DNA of 32,812 bases, taken from Planctomycetota bacterium. GTDB lineage: Bacteria > Planctomycetota > B15-G4. The notes beneath the pieces were generated by a model. That model was not told where the DNA came from. It saw only the letters and a program-made list of their open reading frames with translations, and did no database searches. Location of the stretch: the NCBI GenBank assembly GCA_003644265.1, contig QNBX01000033.1, forward strand, positions 1 to 32,812, written 5' to 3'. Positions 6,589-14,020 of this stretch are shown piece after piece (the stretch's first letter is position 1; each line of letters starts with the position of its first letter). The position numbers and the translations under genes are program-made.

Positions 6589-8574
6589 TCACCCGCCCGC
6601 CAGTCCCAGGTCCTGCGCCAGCCCCTCGCGCGAGGGGTCCAGCAGCTGGGCCTGCTTGAGCATGTCGTGCGCGGGGCCGCGCTCGCCGAGGCGCAGCAGC
6701 AGGCGTCCCAGCTCGTGCCAGACGTCGGCGTCCGAGGGCCAGCGGTTGGCGGACTGCATCAGCGCGGCCACGGCCGAGCGCAAATCGCCCCTGCGGGCCA
6801 CGGCCAGGGCGCGCAGGTTCCAGGGCTTCTCGGCGGCGGGGAAGCGCAGGGCCAGGGCGTCGGCGTCGCTCATGGCGGCGGGCAGATCGCCCTGTTGCAG
6901 CGCGAGGTTGGCGCGGTTGAGCCGGGCCTGGGGGTAGCTGGGATCTAGCCGCAGGGCGTCGCCGTAGGCCGCGATGGCAGCGTCGATGGCGCCGGACGAC
7001 TCGAGCAGCAGGCCGCGCATGTGCTGCACGTCGGCCGCGGTCTCCAGGCCGGGCAGGCCGGGTGGTGCGCTGGAGACGCGCGCGCCCGCTGTGCCGGGAG
7101 GCGCCAGCCCCTCCAGCGCGGTCAGGGCCTCGGCGCTGCGGCCCATGCGGATCAGCGCCATGGCCGTGGCGCCGCGTTGCCAGCTGTCGCCACCGGGGCG
7201 CGCCAGCAGCTCGCTCAGGCGGCCGTCGTCGTACACGGCCAGCGGGCCGCCGGGGTGCTCCCACTCGCGCACGGGGATGCTTGCGGGCGGGGGGATGCGG
7301 CGACGCACGAAGTGATCCGCCGTGCGCACGCCGGGCAGATCGAACGGCTGGCTGCGGCGCACGTGGCAGTCGACGCAGCCGTCGGCGCTGCGCGCCGGGT
7401 CGCCGCTGACCTCGGCCACGCGCAGCTCGGGCTCGCGCACGCAGCCGCGACCCTCGCCATGGCAGAGCGTGCAGCGGGCGTCGAAGTCGGCCGTGCCCTG
7501 GGCGGCCGCGGCCTGGTGCGGATCGTGGCAGCTGCTGCAGCTCATGGCGGGCGAGGCCTCGAAGCAGGCCGAGAGCGACAGCCGCCGCACCTGGCCCACG
7601 AAGCGGAAGTCGTCGCCCGGGTGGGCAGCCACCAGCACCGGCCGCCGCGCCAGCATGTCGGCGGGCTGGGGGCCGCCGCGCTCGATGGGCGCGAGCGACA
7701 CGTAGCCCTCGCCCTGCAGGTGGCAGCGGGCGCAGATGTCGATCTGCCGGCGCGCGGGCAGCTCACCGATGCGCTCCAGGCCCAGCTGGCCGGACGGGCG
7801 GCCGCTCTCGCGCGAGCGCAGCTTGAGCTCGGCGTGGCGCGCCACCGGGCCGTGACAGCTCTCGCAGCCCAGGGGCGACAGGTGCTCCCAGGCGTCGACG
7901 CCAAGCTGGGCGTCGGGCCACACGCGGCCGCTCTCGGCGTCGGCCGACGCGCCGGGCAGGTCGGCCGGGTTCTGCGTGCTGTGGCACTGCAGGCACTCGG
8001 CGGCCATGGGCATGTCGAAGCCGGTGCGCGGCGACAGGGCCTCGAAGGGCGACAGCGCCAGGCCGTGGCCGCTGAGCGCTTCGAGCGGCAGGAACGACAG
8101 CCGGCCGGTGGGGCGCCCGTCGGGGTCGAGCTCCGTGCCCACGTACGAGGTGTCGAACACGCCGGCGCCGTAGCGCCCGACCACGAGCTGCGTGCGCCGC
8201 CCGCCGTCCGAGCGCCGCGCGTGCATGACGCTGTGCTCGCCCTGCTGCTCGAAGGCGTACACGTCGCCGGTATCAGGGTGCCGCAGTTCTCCCGTCGGCA
8301 CGTGGTCGAGCGCCCCGAGGCTGTGCGCCATGCCATGGCCGAGGTAGCGCGCCACCTCGTCGGGGTGGCACGGCTGGCAGCTCGACATGGCGGCGGGGAC
8401 GACGGGCTCGGCGCCGTCGCGCAGCCCGGCGGCGCGGGTGTGGTCGTGGGAGCGGGCGCCGGGGGCAGGGCTCGGCGCGTCGTTGGAGGGGGTGCCGGGG
8501 GCCTTGTCGCAGGCGCCGGTCAGCAGCAGCGCTCCGAGCAGCAGCGCGCGCAGGTCGAGGTGTCCGTCGCTCAT
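6589..8574 (-). CDS. Seven-heme cytochrome c / TPR lipoprotein
   Basis: This 661-residue protein begins with a lipoprotein signal (LLLTGAC, Cys22), followed by a Pro/Ala/Ser-rich linker. Seven CxxCH heme-binding motifs follow, at Cys66, 194, 237, 281, 346, 368 and 400. The segment after the seventh motif (DCHVRRSQPF, then DHFVRRRIPPP) matches the end of cytochrome c554-like TPR cytochromes. Residues about 520-650 hold tetratricopeptide-like helical repeats (DAAIAAYGDALRLDPSYPQARLNRA and further copies). The protein is probably lipid-anchored on the periplasmic side and moves electrons between envelope redox partners; the TPR part may dock a partner. No partner oxidase or reductase is encoded nearby, so the substrate is unknown. 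It is divergent from the dioxygenase gene. No ribosome binding site was seen at 8574. Confidence 0.88.
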   Translation of the reverse strand: MSDGHLDLRALLLGALLLTGACDKAPGTPSNDAPSPAPGARSHDHTRAAGLRDGAEPVVPAAMSSCQPCHPDEVARYLGHGMAHSLGALDHVPTGELRHPDTGDVYAFEQQGEHSVMHARRSDGGRRTQLVVGRYGAGVFDTSYVGTELDPDGRPTGRLSFLPLEALSGHGLALSPFEALSPRTGFDMPMAAECLQCHSTQNPADLPGASADAESGRVWPDAQLGVDAWEHLSPLGCESCHGPVARHAELKLRSRESGRPSGQLGLERIGELPARRQIDICARCHLQGEGYVSLAPIERGGPQPADMLARRPVLVAAHPGDDFRFVGQVRRLSLSACFEASPAMSCSSCHDPHQAAAAQGTADFDARCTLCHGEGRGCVREPELRVAEVSGDPARSADGCVDCHVRRSQPFDLPGVRTADHFVRRRIPPPASIPVREWEHPGGPLAVYDDGRLSELLARPGGDSWQRGATAMALIRMGRSAEALTALEGLAPPGTAGARVSSAPPGLPGLETAADVQHMRGLLLESSGAIDAAIAAYGDALRLDPSYPQARLNRANLALQQGDLPAAMSDADALALRFPAAEKPWNLRALAVARRGDLRSAVAALMQSANRWPSDADVWHELGRLLLRLGERGPAHDMLKQAQLLDPSREGLAQDLGLAGG

Positions 8575-8679
8575 GCCGACATGCTACCGGGCCGCGGGCG
8601 AGCCCTCGCGCCTCCAGCCCGGCCTGACCAAGCTGCTGCCGCTGGGCCCGCCCTGCAGCGGCGCGGGCTCCGCGTTACC

Positions 8680-9285
8680 ATGTCGCCCATGTGCCCATCC
8701 GAGATCTGTCTGACGTCTGTGGTGGCCGAGGGCCTGCGCGCCTCCTGCCGAACCCACCGCGAGTTTGCGGCCCTCGTGCGGGGTGCGCGCAACGCCATCT
8801 CGACCGCCGTGGTGGCGGGCTACGACATCGACCAGATGTGGCGCGAGTCCGATCCAGACAAGCGCATGCCCGGGCGCTACCGCCGTCACCAGGTGGTGAC
8901 CGACGATGAGTACGGCTTCACGGTGGTGGTGCTCTTGTGGGAGCCGGGCGCGCTGACGGCCATCCACGACCACGACACCTGGTGCGTCTTCGGCATGCTC
9001 GACGGCACGCTCGAGGTGACCAACTACCGCAGCATCGAGGATCTGGACGACAAGCCGCTGCTGCTCGAGGAGCTGGACCGCGAGACCCTGGCCGAGCACG
9101 GCCTGGGCGACAACGGCCTCGACTCCAAGGAGATCCACCGCGTGCGCAATGTGAGCACCCAGCGCGCGGTCTCGCTGCACGTCTACGGCGCCGACCTCAC
9201 CAAGCGCAAGCCGTTCAACGGCCGCGGCGTGCGGGTGCAGGGCAAGGCCGAGTGCCTCGCGTTTCAGGATCAGCCGGCGTACTGA
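8680..9285 (+). CDS. Cysteine dioxygenase-like (thiol dioxygenase) cupin
   Basis: The 201-residue protein has a cupin core with iron-ligand candidates His96 and His98 in TAIHDHDTWCVFGMLDG and His167 in SLHVYGADL, the same spacing pattern as type I cysteine dioxygenases. The length (about 200 residues) is normal for the family. Such enzymes use non-haem iron and O2 to oxidise free cysteine or another small thiol to the sulfinate, in the cytosol. Whether cysteine or mercaptopropionate is the substrate cannot be decided here. Two ATG codons three residues apart (8680, 8689) are both possible, and neither has a clear ribosome binding site. It stands alone, divergent from the multiheme cytochrome and convergent with the small membrane protein. 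Confidence 0.85.
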   Translation: MSPMCPSEICLTSVVAEGLRASCRTHREFAALVRGARNAISTAVVAGYDIDQMWRESDPDKRMPGRYRRHQVVTDDEYGFTVVVLLWEPGALTAIHDHDTWCVFGMLDGTLEVTNYRSIEDLDDKPLLLEELDRETLAEHGLGDNGLDSKEIHRVRNVSTQRAVSLHVYGADLTKRKPFNGRGVRVQGKAECLAFQDQPAY

Positions 9286-9301
9286 GGCACGGCGCTGAGC
9301 G

Positions 9302-9823
9302 CTACGCGTCTCCCTCATCGCGCGCCGAGTGCCGCGAGAACACCCAGCGCCTGAGCGTGTCCCAGCCAAACGCGCGGCCCAGCTCCGACAGCAGGTTGTA
9401 GCCCAGGAAGCTCACGAACACGCACAGGGTGGTGGCCAGTGCGCGGTCGCTGTCGGATGCGTTCAGGGCCTGCTGCAGCGTGGCACCCCAGGGCTCGCCG
9501 GCCTGATAGGCGTGGATCAGCTTCTCGATGCTGAGCACCAGCGCCACGGCGAAGGTGTAGACGACGCTCTTGTACAGCACCGACGACCACACCGCGTGAC
9601 GCTCGAAGCGGTTCCCGAAGCGGGTCTTGTCCAGCACGATCACGACCTTGCCGATGACCAGTGCCGCGATCGCGGCCCCGCCGGCGGTGGTGGCGTCGAC
9701 CTCGTACTCGGCCAGGATCAGCAGCTTCAGCAGCGCGATCGTCCCGAAGCACACCAGGAAGTACGACGTGATCAGCGCCACGAGTCGCGCCTCGTGAACG
9801 ATGGTGTGTCTGAGCGAGTTCAT
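9302..9823 (-). CDS. Small polytopic membrane protein, function unknown
   Basis: The 173-residue protein has about four membrane segments (near 14-32, 47-64, 85-105 and 132-150) and a charged C-terminal tail ending SRHSARDEGDA. I do not recognise a named family. The start at 9823 is supported by GGAG five bases upstream (9829-9832); the longer in-frame ATG at 9892 has no such site. The gene ends 16 bases from the convergent dioxygenase gene. The 152 bases between it and the mannose-6-phosphate isomerase gene show no clear promoter or terminator. Confidence 0.75.
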   Translation of the reverse strand: MNSLRHTIVHEARLVALITSYFLVCFGTIALLKLLILAEYEVDATTAGGAAIAALVIGKVVIVLDKTRFGNRFERHAVWSSVLYKSVVYTFAVALVLSIEKLIHAYQAGEPWGATLQQALNASDSDRALATTLCVFVSFLGYNLLSELGRAFGWDTLRRWVFSRHSARDEGDA

Positions 9824-9975
9824 GTGGACTCCGAGCGCCTGCGTCTCGCGCCGGCGGGTCATGACGAGCGGTCGCATCGCCGCGACGCACACTGTGTTGC
9901 CAGTGTCTCCGGCTCTCGCGACTGTCGGAAGCCATTTCCCGGCCTGACCCGGAGGCTCCCGACCGGCGGGCGCTC

Positions 9976-11169
9976 TCAGCCCGCCACCGAATACAGCAGC
10001 GTCAGGCCGTCGCCCACGAGCGTGCCGCCGCCCCAGCTCAGCAGGGTCTCGCCGGGGCTCAGGGCCAGCTCGCCGGCGTCGGTGCGCAGCGTGCCCTGGC
10101 CCGACAGCGCGGTGACCAGGCCCCAGCTCGGTTCGCTGGGCAGGGCCAGCTCGCCGGCCACGCGTCCGTGCTGCAGGGCGAAGGCCTCGCAGCGCACGGC
10201 CAGGTGCCAGCCGGGGCGGTCGCCGGGGGGCGGCGCCGGGTGCGCGGCGGGCAGGTCGCGGGCGGCGGCGCGGGCCGCGTCGAGGTGCAGCTCACGCGCG
10301 GGCTGGCGCTCCCAGTCGTAGATGCGCCAGGTGGCGTCGCTGGACTGCTGGATCTCGAAGATGGTGACGCCCGGGCCGACGGCGTGGATGGTGCCGGCCT
10401 CCACCAGCCAGGTTTCGCCCGGCACGGCGGGCACGCGGCGCAGCAGCTGCGTCATCTGGTTCGGGCTCACGCCCGCCTGCACGGCGTCGAGCAGGTCGCT
10501 GTCGCTGACGTCGTCGGCGGTGCCCACGAACAGGCAGGCCGTGGGCTCGGCCGCCAGCACGTGCCAGGCCTCGGTCTTGCCGTTGGGCAGGTTCTGGGTG
10601 GAGGCCACGGTGTCGTCCGGGTGCACCTGCACGCTCAGCACGGCGGAGGTGTCCAGGAGCTTGAGCAGCAGCGGGAAGTCGTCGCCGCTGGGCAGCAGGC
10701 GCGCGCCGTCGGATCCGCGCGGCGCGTCCGGGCCGTCGAGCCAGTGGCTGAACAGCTCGTCGATGGGTGGGAGGCCGCTGTCACCGTCGTCGCTGTCGGC
10801 CTCGTGTTCGCGCGACTCTGCGTCATCGCCGCCGGCCCACACGCCCGACACGCTGAGCGCCGGGTCCGCCTTGTCGGACACGTAGCAAGACGCCAGCCAC
10901 CACTCGCCCACCTTGCCGCTGCGGGGCCAGCCCATGCTCGGCGCCACGTGCTCGCCACCCCATGGGCGCTCGACCGCGCGCCGTGTCAAGCGCACGGCGC
11001 CGCTCGGAGAGGCGTGGCCCGCGCCGTCGGTCTCGCCTGTGCCCGCGCCGTCGGTCTCGCCTGTGCCCGCGCCGTCGGTCTCGCCTGTGCTCGCGCCGTG
11101 GCCCGCGCCGTGGCCCGCGCTGCGGCGCGCGCCGGCAGGACCTTCAGCGCTCGCTCCGCCGCCGCTCAC
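9976..11169 (-). CDS. manA: Mannose-6-phosphate isomerase, class I (short ManA type)
   Basis: The enzyme interconverts mannose-6-phosphate and fructose-6-phosphate in the cytosol and feeds GDP-mannose and glycan synthesis. The diagnostic motifs are present: VKxxWGGE-like start (RRAVERPWGGEHV), SVQVHPDD with zinc ligands Gln181 and His183, GKTEAWHVL with Glu200, and AGTIHAVGPG with His262, followed by EIQQSSDATWRIYDW. This matches the short Bacillus-type enzyme. Unusually, the first 55 residues are a Gly/Ala/Thr-rich repeat extension that is not part of the fold, and an acidic insert (about 113-132) interrupts the N-terminal domain. The start is GTG at 11169, overlapping the stop of the DUF952 gene by four bases (GTGA). 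A start after the repeats cannot be excluded, since no ribosome site decides it. Confidence 0.9.
   Translation of the reverse strand: MSGGGASAEGPAGARRSAGHGAGHGASTGETDGAGTGETDGAGTGETDGAGHASPSGAVRLTRRAVERPWGGEHVAPSMGWPRSGKVGEWWLASCYVSDKADPALSVSGVWAGGDDAESREHEADSDDGDSGLPPIDELFSHWLDGPDAPRGSDGARLLPSGDDFPLLLKLLDTSAVLSVQVHPDDTVASTQNLPNGKTEAWHVLAAEPTACLFVGTADDVSDSDLLDAVQAGVSPNQMTQLLRRVPAVPGETWLVEAGTIHAVGPGVTIFEIQQSSDATWRIYDWERQPARELHLDAARAAARDLPAAHPAPPPGDRPGWHLAVRCEAFALQHGRVAGELALPSEPSWGLVTALSGQGTLRTDAGELALSPGETLLSWGGGTLVGDGLTLLYSVAG
11021..11116 (-). repeat. Tandem 24-bp and 12-bp repeats in the 5' end of manA
   Basis: Three 24-base units (11021-11044, 11045-11068, 11069-11092; the first two identical, the third differing by one base) encode GTGETDGA three times. 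They are followed by two identical 12-base units (11093-11104, 11105-11116) encoding GHGA. All units start with GCGCCGT, so the array probably grew from one 12-base element. Unit lengths keep the frame, so copy number can vary without breaking manA. Confidence 0.85.
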
Positions 11170-11483
11170 GACGTGGCTCCCGGCACGGCCGACAGATCGA
11201 AGCCGCCGTCGTCACCGCGCGTGAGCGTCACGCGCTCCAACACATGACCCGGCGCGATCTCGCCGTAGACGTGGGGGAAGAGCTGCTCATCGCGCGAGGG
11301 TTCGATCACCAGGGTCTCGCCCAGGGCCGCGGCGTCCAGGCGCAGCAGCAGCACCTGCCCGGCGCCCGCGTAGTGCTTGGCCAGCGAGCCGGCGAGCTGC
11401 GGCGGGAACGACGCGTGCACGAAGCCCTCGCCGGCGGGGGAGGCGGGCGTGCCGTCGGTGGTGATGTGCCAGACCGGATCCAT
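11166..11483 (-). CDS. DUF952 family protein
   Basis: A 105-residue protein with the DUF952 pattern: a short N-terminal VWHITT, then GFVHASFPPQLAGSL, LLLRLDAAALG, LVIEPSRDEQLFPHVYG and a closing IAPGHVLERV. The family is small, cytosolic and biochemically uncharacterised; conserved His and Phe residues around HAS and FPHVYG suggest a small-molecule site, but no reaction is known to me. It lies five bases after the Nudix gene and overlaps manA by four bases, so the three are one transcription unit. Confidence 0.85.
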   Translation of the reverse strand: MDPVWHITTDGTPASPAGEGFVHASFPPQLAGSLAKHYAGAGQVLLLRLDAAALGETLVIEPSRDEQLFPHVYGEIAPGHVLERVTLTRGDDGGFDLSAVPGATS

Positions 11484-11488
11484 GGCGC

Positions 11489-12103
11489 TCAGTCCAGGAC
11501 CGCGTCGAGGTGTTGGATGATGAAGGCGCTCCAGGTCTCGAAGCGCTCGCCCTCGGCGGCCAGCTGCTCGCGCAGCGCGGCGCGTGAGACGAAGCTGCCG
11601 ACGAGCTGGTCGGTCTCGCGGATGGTCACGTCGGGGCGCTCGCAGCGGGCCACCTGCACCAGGCCGAAGTGCACCGAGCCCACGTCGCCCGACTCGTCGT
11701 TGATCACGCCGCGGGACTCCAGCGTGTAGGGCGTGTCGATCACCAGCTCCTCCTCGAGCTCGCGGCGGCAGCCGGCCTCCAGCACGTCGGCGCCCTCGAC
11801 CCCGTCGATGGGGTTGACGTGCCCGCCCACGCCGATGGACAGCTTGCCGTGCAGCCGCGACTCGCCACCGCTGGCCTTGCGCTGCAGCAGCAGCACCTCG
11901 TCGCGGCAGGTCACCAGCACGTAGGGGATGATCTGCTTGAGGCTGGAGTCCTGCTCGGCGTGGCGGCGCTCCACGAAGAAGCCACGCTGCCGGATGCGCT
12001 GGTCCCAGGTGCTCACCCGCTCGTCGTCGGCGGAGGCCACGAAGCCATGGGGGAAGGACAGCTCGAACAGCTCATAGCGCTTGACGACGTAGACGAATTC
12101 CAT
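11489..12103 (-). CDS. Nudix hydrolase family protein
   Basis: The 204-residue protein begins MEFVYVVKRYELFELSFPHG, a lead domain common in a bacterial Nudix subgroup, and has a Nudix fold from about residue 65. The box is recognisable but diverged: the core RELEEELVI (R-E-U-x-E-E-x-G-U) keeps both metal-binding Glu positions but has Val where Gly is usual, and the upstream Glu position is Asp. Nudix enzymes hydrolyse nucleoside diphosphates linked to another group; the substrate here is unknown. The ATG at 12103 has GAAAGG about ten bases upstream. An open frame continues to 12529 but is GC-rich shadow sequence. It leads the Nudix-DUF952-manA unit. Confidence 0.85.
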   Translation of the reverse strand: MEFVYVVKRYELFELSFPHGFVASADDERVSTWDQRIRQRGFFVERRHAEQDSSLKQIIPYVLVTCRDEVLLLQRKASGGESRLHGKLSIGVGGHVNPIDGVEGADVLEAGCRRELEEELVIDTPYTLESRGVINDESGDVGSVHFGLVQVARCERPDVTIRETDQLVGSFVSRAALREQLAAEGERFETWSAFIIQHLDAVLD

Positions 12104-12452
12104 GCCGCTGAGGGCCTTTCGGGGGGTGGGCGAGGCCGGCCGTGCTGCCGGGCGGGGCATGATACGAGTCGGCGGGCCCGGTTGCCGCTGGGTCGCCGCC
12201 CGTGGTGGGGGGCGGGAGCCCTGAGTTCCCTGCGGTGGGGCGGGGCCGACGCGGCGAGCCAGGGGAGCGGTAGGCGGCAGGCGGCAGGACGGGGGCGGGC
12301 TCGGCGAGCCCGGGGCCTGCCGGGTACCATGCCCCGTCGGCTGTGCCCTGCTTCTCGAGCGCAGCTTGCATGCTCCGGCTGGACCGCGCCGCTGCCCCCT
12401 GGCCGGCGCTGTCCGTCCGCCGCGGGCCAGCCCCACCGACCTTTGACATTCC
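12104..12452. other. Non-coding stretch between Nudix gene and rnpB
   Basis: No credible gene is seen. A TATCAT on the minus strand at 12159-12164 could be the -10 element for the Nudix operon, but no matching -35 was found. Short GGCGGCAG direct repeats occur near 12270-12290. TTGACA occurs at 12443-12448 but is too close to the 5' end of rnpB to serve as its -35. Confidence 0.4.
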
Positions 12453-12860
<408 letters not shown>

Positions 12861-12866
12861 CTTTGT

Positions 12867-12902
12867 CTCGGTCCGAGTCTCGGTCCGAGTCTTGGTCCGA
12901 GG
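12867..12902. repeat. Three tandem 12-bp palindromic repeats just after rnpB
   Basis: Units at 12867-12878 and 12879-12890 are identical (CTCGGTCCGAGT) and 12891-12902 differs at two bases. Each contains the odd palindrome CTCGG-T-CCGAG, and the last unit extends into a GGTCC-GAG-GGACC hairpin (12894-12906). They could form the rnpB 3' end or terminator, or bind a protein; there is only a short T-run (12862-12864) before them. Confidence 0.7.
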
Positions 12903-12906
12903 GACC

Positions 12907-13057
12907 CAGCGGCGCTCGTGCGGCGCGGCGCGCGAGGGGCGTCGCCCGGCGTGGCCGATCGACACAGCCCGGCTTCAGGCCGGTCCTCACGACGGCCGAT
13001 GGGGTGGGCATCCCGCGATTGTGAATGCACATGACAGACTCCCCCCCTCGACTTGCC
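12907..13057. other. Non-coding stretch downstream of rnpB
   Basis: Together with flanking elements this makes a 326-base gap between rnpB and the next gene. It contains one small hairpin, CCGGC-TTCAG-GCCGG (12969-12983), and no credible reading frame. Confidence 0.4.
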
Positions 13058-13086
13058 TTGACGCATTCTGGAGACCGGGATAACGT
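13058..13086 (+). promoter_or_regulatory. Candidate sigma-70-type promoter
   Basis: TTGACG (13058-13063, five of six consensus bases) and TAACGT (13081-13086, TA...T only) are separated by exactly 17 bases. Transcription would start near 13093 and run into the small membrane-protein gene. Confidence 0.4.
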
Positions 13087-13119
13087 TTGCGCGGGCAATC
13101 AAGTTCTGGGGCAGCCGTC

Positions 13120-13155
13120 CCTCGAGTCTCGTCTCCCCCCCCTCTCGACTCGAGG
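13120..13155. repeat. Perfect inverted repeat in the leader of the small membrane ORF
   Basis: CCTCGAGTC (13120-13128) and GACTCGAGG (13147-13155) are exact inverted copies with an 18-base C-rich spacer. The site lies between the candidate promoter and the GTG at 13187, so it may be a leader hairpin or an operator. Confidence 0.55.
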
Positions 13156-13186
13156 ACGCCCTGGGCGACACCACGGCACACACCTC

Positions 13187-13441
13187 GTGAAGACGCGACA
13201 AAGCACCAGGCTCGGGCTCCTGCGGCTCGTCCTGTTCGGAAGTTTCGCTGTACCGGCGCTGGCCGCATCGGCTGGCAGCACCAGCTTGTTTGGTGCCGCC
13301 CGCGGGACCGAGGGCAACCTCATGTCTGCGCCCCCGCCGATCGTGTTCGTGGTGGTGGGCGTGGCCATGGTGGCCTGGGCCGTGGGCCGCCGGCACATCA
13401 AGGGCCTGGCCGACGTGCGCCAGGCTGAGTCGCAGGGCTGA
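13187..13441 (+). CDS. Small predicted membrane/exported protein
   Basis: Starting at GTG 13187 the 84-residue product has an N-terminal signal-like segment (LGLLRLVLFGSFAVPALAAS), a short Gly/Ser-rich loop, and one membrane helix near the C-terminus (IVFVVVGVAMVAWAVG) followed by a basic RRHIKGL. I do not recognise a family. The frame is open back to an ATG at 13025, but that would add 54 residues without any hydrophobic or conserved look and would place the candidate promoter inside the gene. No ribosome binding site confirms either start. It ends seven bases from the convergent ruvX gene. Confidence 0.5.
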   Translation: MKTRQSTRLGLLRLVLFGSFAVPALAASAGSTSLFGAARGTEGNLMSAPPPIVFVVVGVAMVAWAVGRRHIKGLADVRQAESQG

Positions 13442-13448
13442 GCGGCGC

Positions 13449-13895
13449 TTACTGCGGCGCGGGCTCGACCTGCGGGGGCAGCCCCCCGCGCCCCAGCACG
13501 CCGTCCAGGATCACGGCGGCTGCCAGGGAGTCACGCAGCTTGCGGCGTTCGCGGGGTCTCAGGCCCTGGGCCTGTAGTCGGGTCTCGGCCTCGTCGGTGG
13601 ACAGGCGCTCGTCTTCGTAGTGCAACGGCAGCTTGAGGCGGGCGCTCAGCGTCGCGCCAAAGCGGCGCACCTCCTGCGCCATGGGGCCTTCGCTGCCGTC
13701 CATGTTGAGCGGCAGGCCCAGCAGCAGGTGCAGCACGTCGCGCTCGTCGATCAGGCGGCGCAGGTGGGCCTCGTCGCGGGCCGCGTCCGTGCGCTTCAGA
13801 CACGGCAGCGGATGGGCCATCAGCCCCAAGCCGTCGCTCACGGCCAGGCCGTGGCGTACGCGTCCGTAGTCGATGGAGAGGATCCGTTCGTGCAT
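13449..13895 (-). CDS. ruvX: RuvX/YqgF family Holliday-junction resolvase-like / pre-16S rRNA nuclease
   Basis: The 148-residue protein has the RNase H-like layout of the family: ILSIDYGRVRHGLAVSD with Asp9, LLGLPLNMDGSEGPMAQEVRRF, LHYEDERLSTDEAE, and the closing RDSLAAAVILDGVL with Asp122. The length is normal. Members process the 5' end of 16S rRNA precursors and were first predicted to resolve Holliday junctions. The usual GTKRIG after the first Asp reads GRVRHG here. The family gene is single-copy housekeeping. It is divergent from the M28 peptidase gene, with 125 bases between. Confidence 0.9.
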   Translation of the reverse strand: MHERILSIDYGRVRHGLAVSDGLGLMAHPLPCLKRTDAARDEAHLRRLIDERDVLHLLLGLPLNMDGSEGPMAQEVRRFGATLSARLKLPLHYEDERLSTDEAETRLQAQGLRPRERRKLRDSLAAAVILDGVLGRGGLPPQVEPAPQ

Positions 13896-14008
13896 GGCGT
13901 CTACTCGACCATATTCCGAGCGACCCGCGGGGCGGTTATGGTCATGTTCTCGGTCGCGCTCGAGGACGCCCTGCAGGGTGGGCCCGGGTGGCCGAAGACG
14001 GCTCTACT

Positions 14009-14014
14009 GGAGGT
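14009..14014 (+). promoter_or_regulatory. Ribosome binding site GGAGGT favouring a TTG start
   Basis: A strong GGAGGT is followed by six bases and then TTG at 14021. The longer GTG at 13988 has no such site, so translation probably begins at the TTG. Confidence 0.55.
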
Positions 14015-14020
14015 GTGCTC

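Noticed and set aside
7021..8679. Long plus-strand frame leading into the cysteine-dioxygenase-like gene
   Set aside because: It is the complement of the seven-heme cytochrome gene. The cupin fold begins near 8680.
12443..12448. TTGACA as a -35 element for rnpB
   Set aside because: It lies only about five bases before the P1 helix that marks the RNA 5' end, too close to be its -35.
13149..13973. A 15-base sequence CTCGAGGACGCCCTG shared at 13149-13163 and 13959-13973
   Set aside because: A single short GC-rich match flanking no mobile gene; no duplication or attachment site is otherwise visible, so chance is likely.
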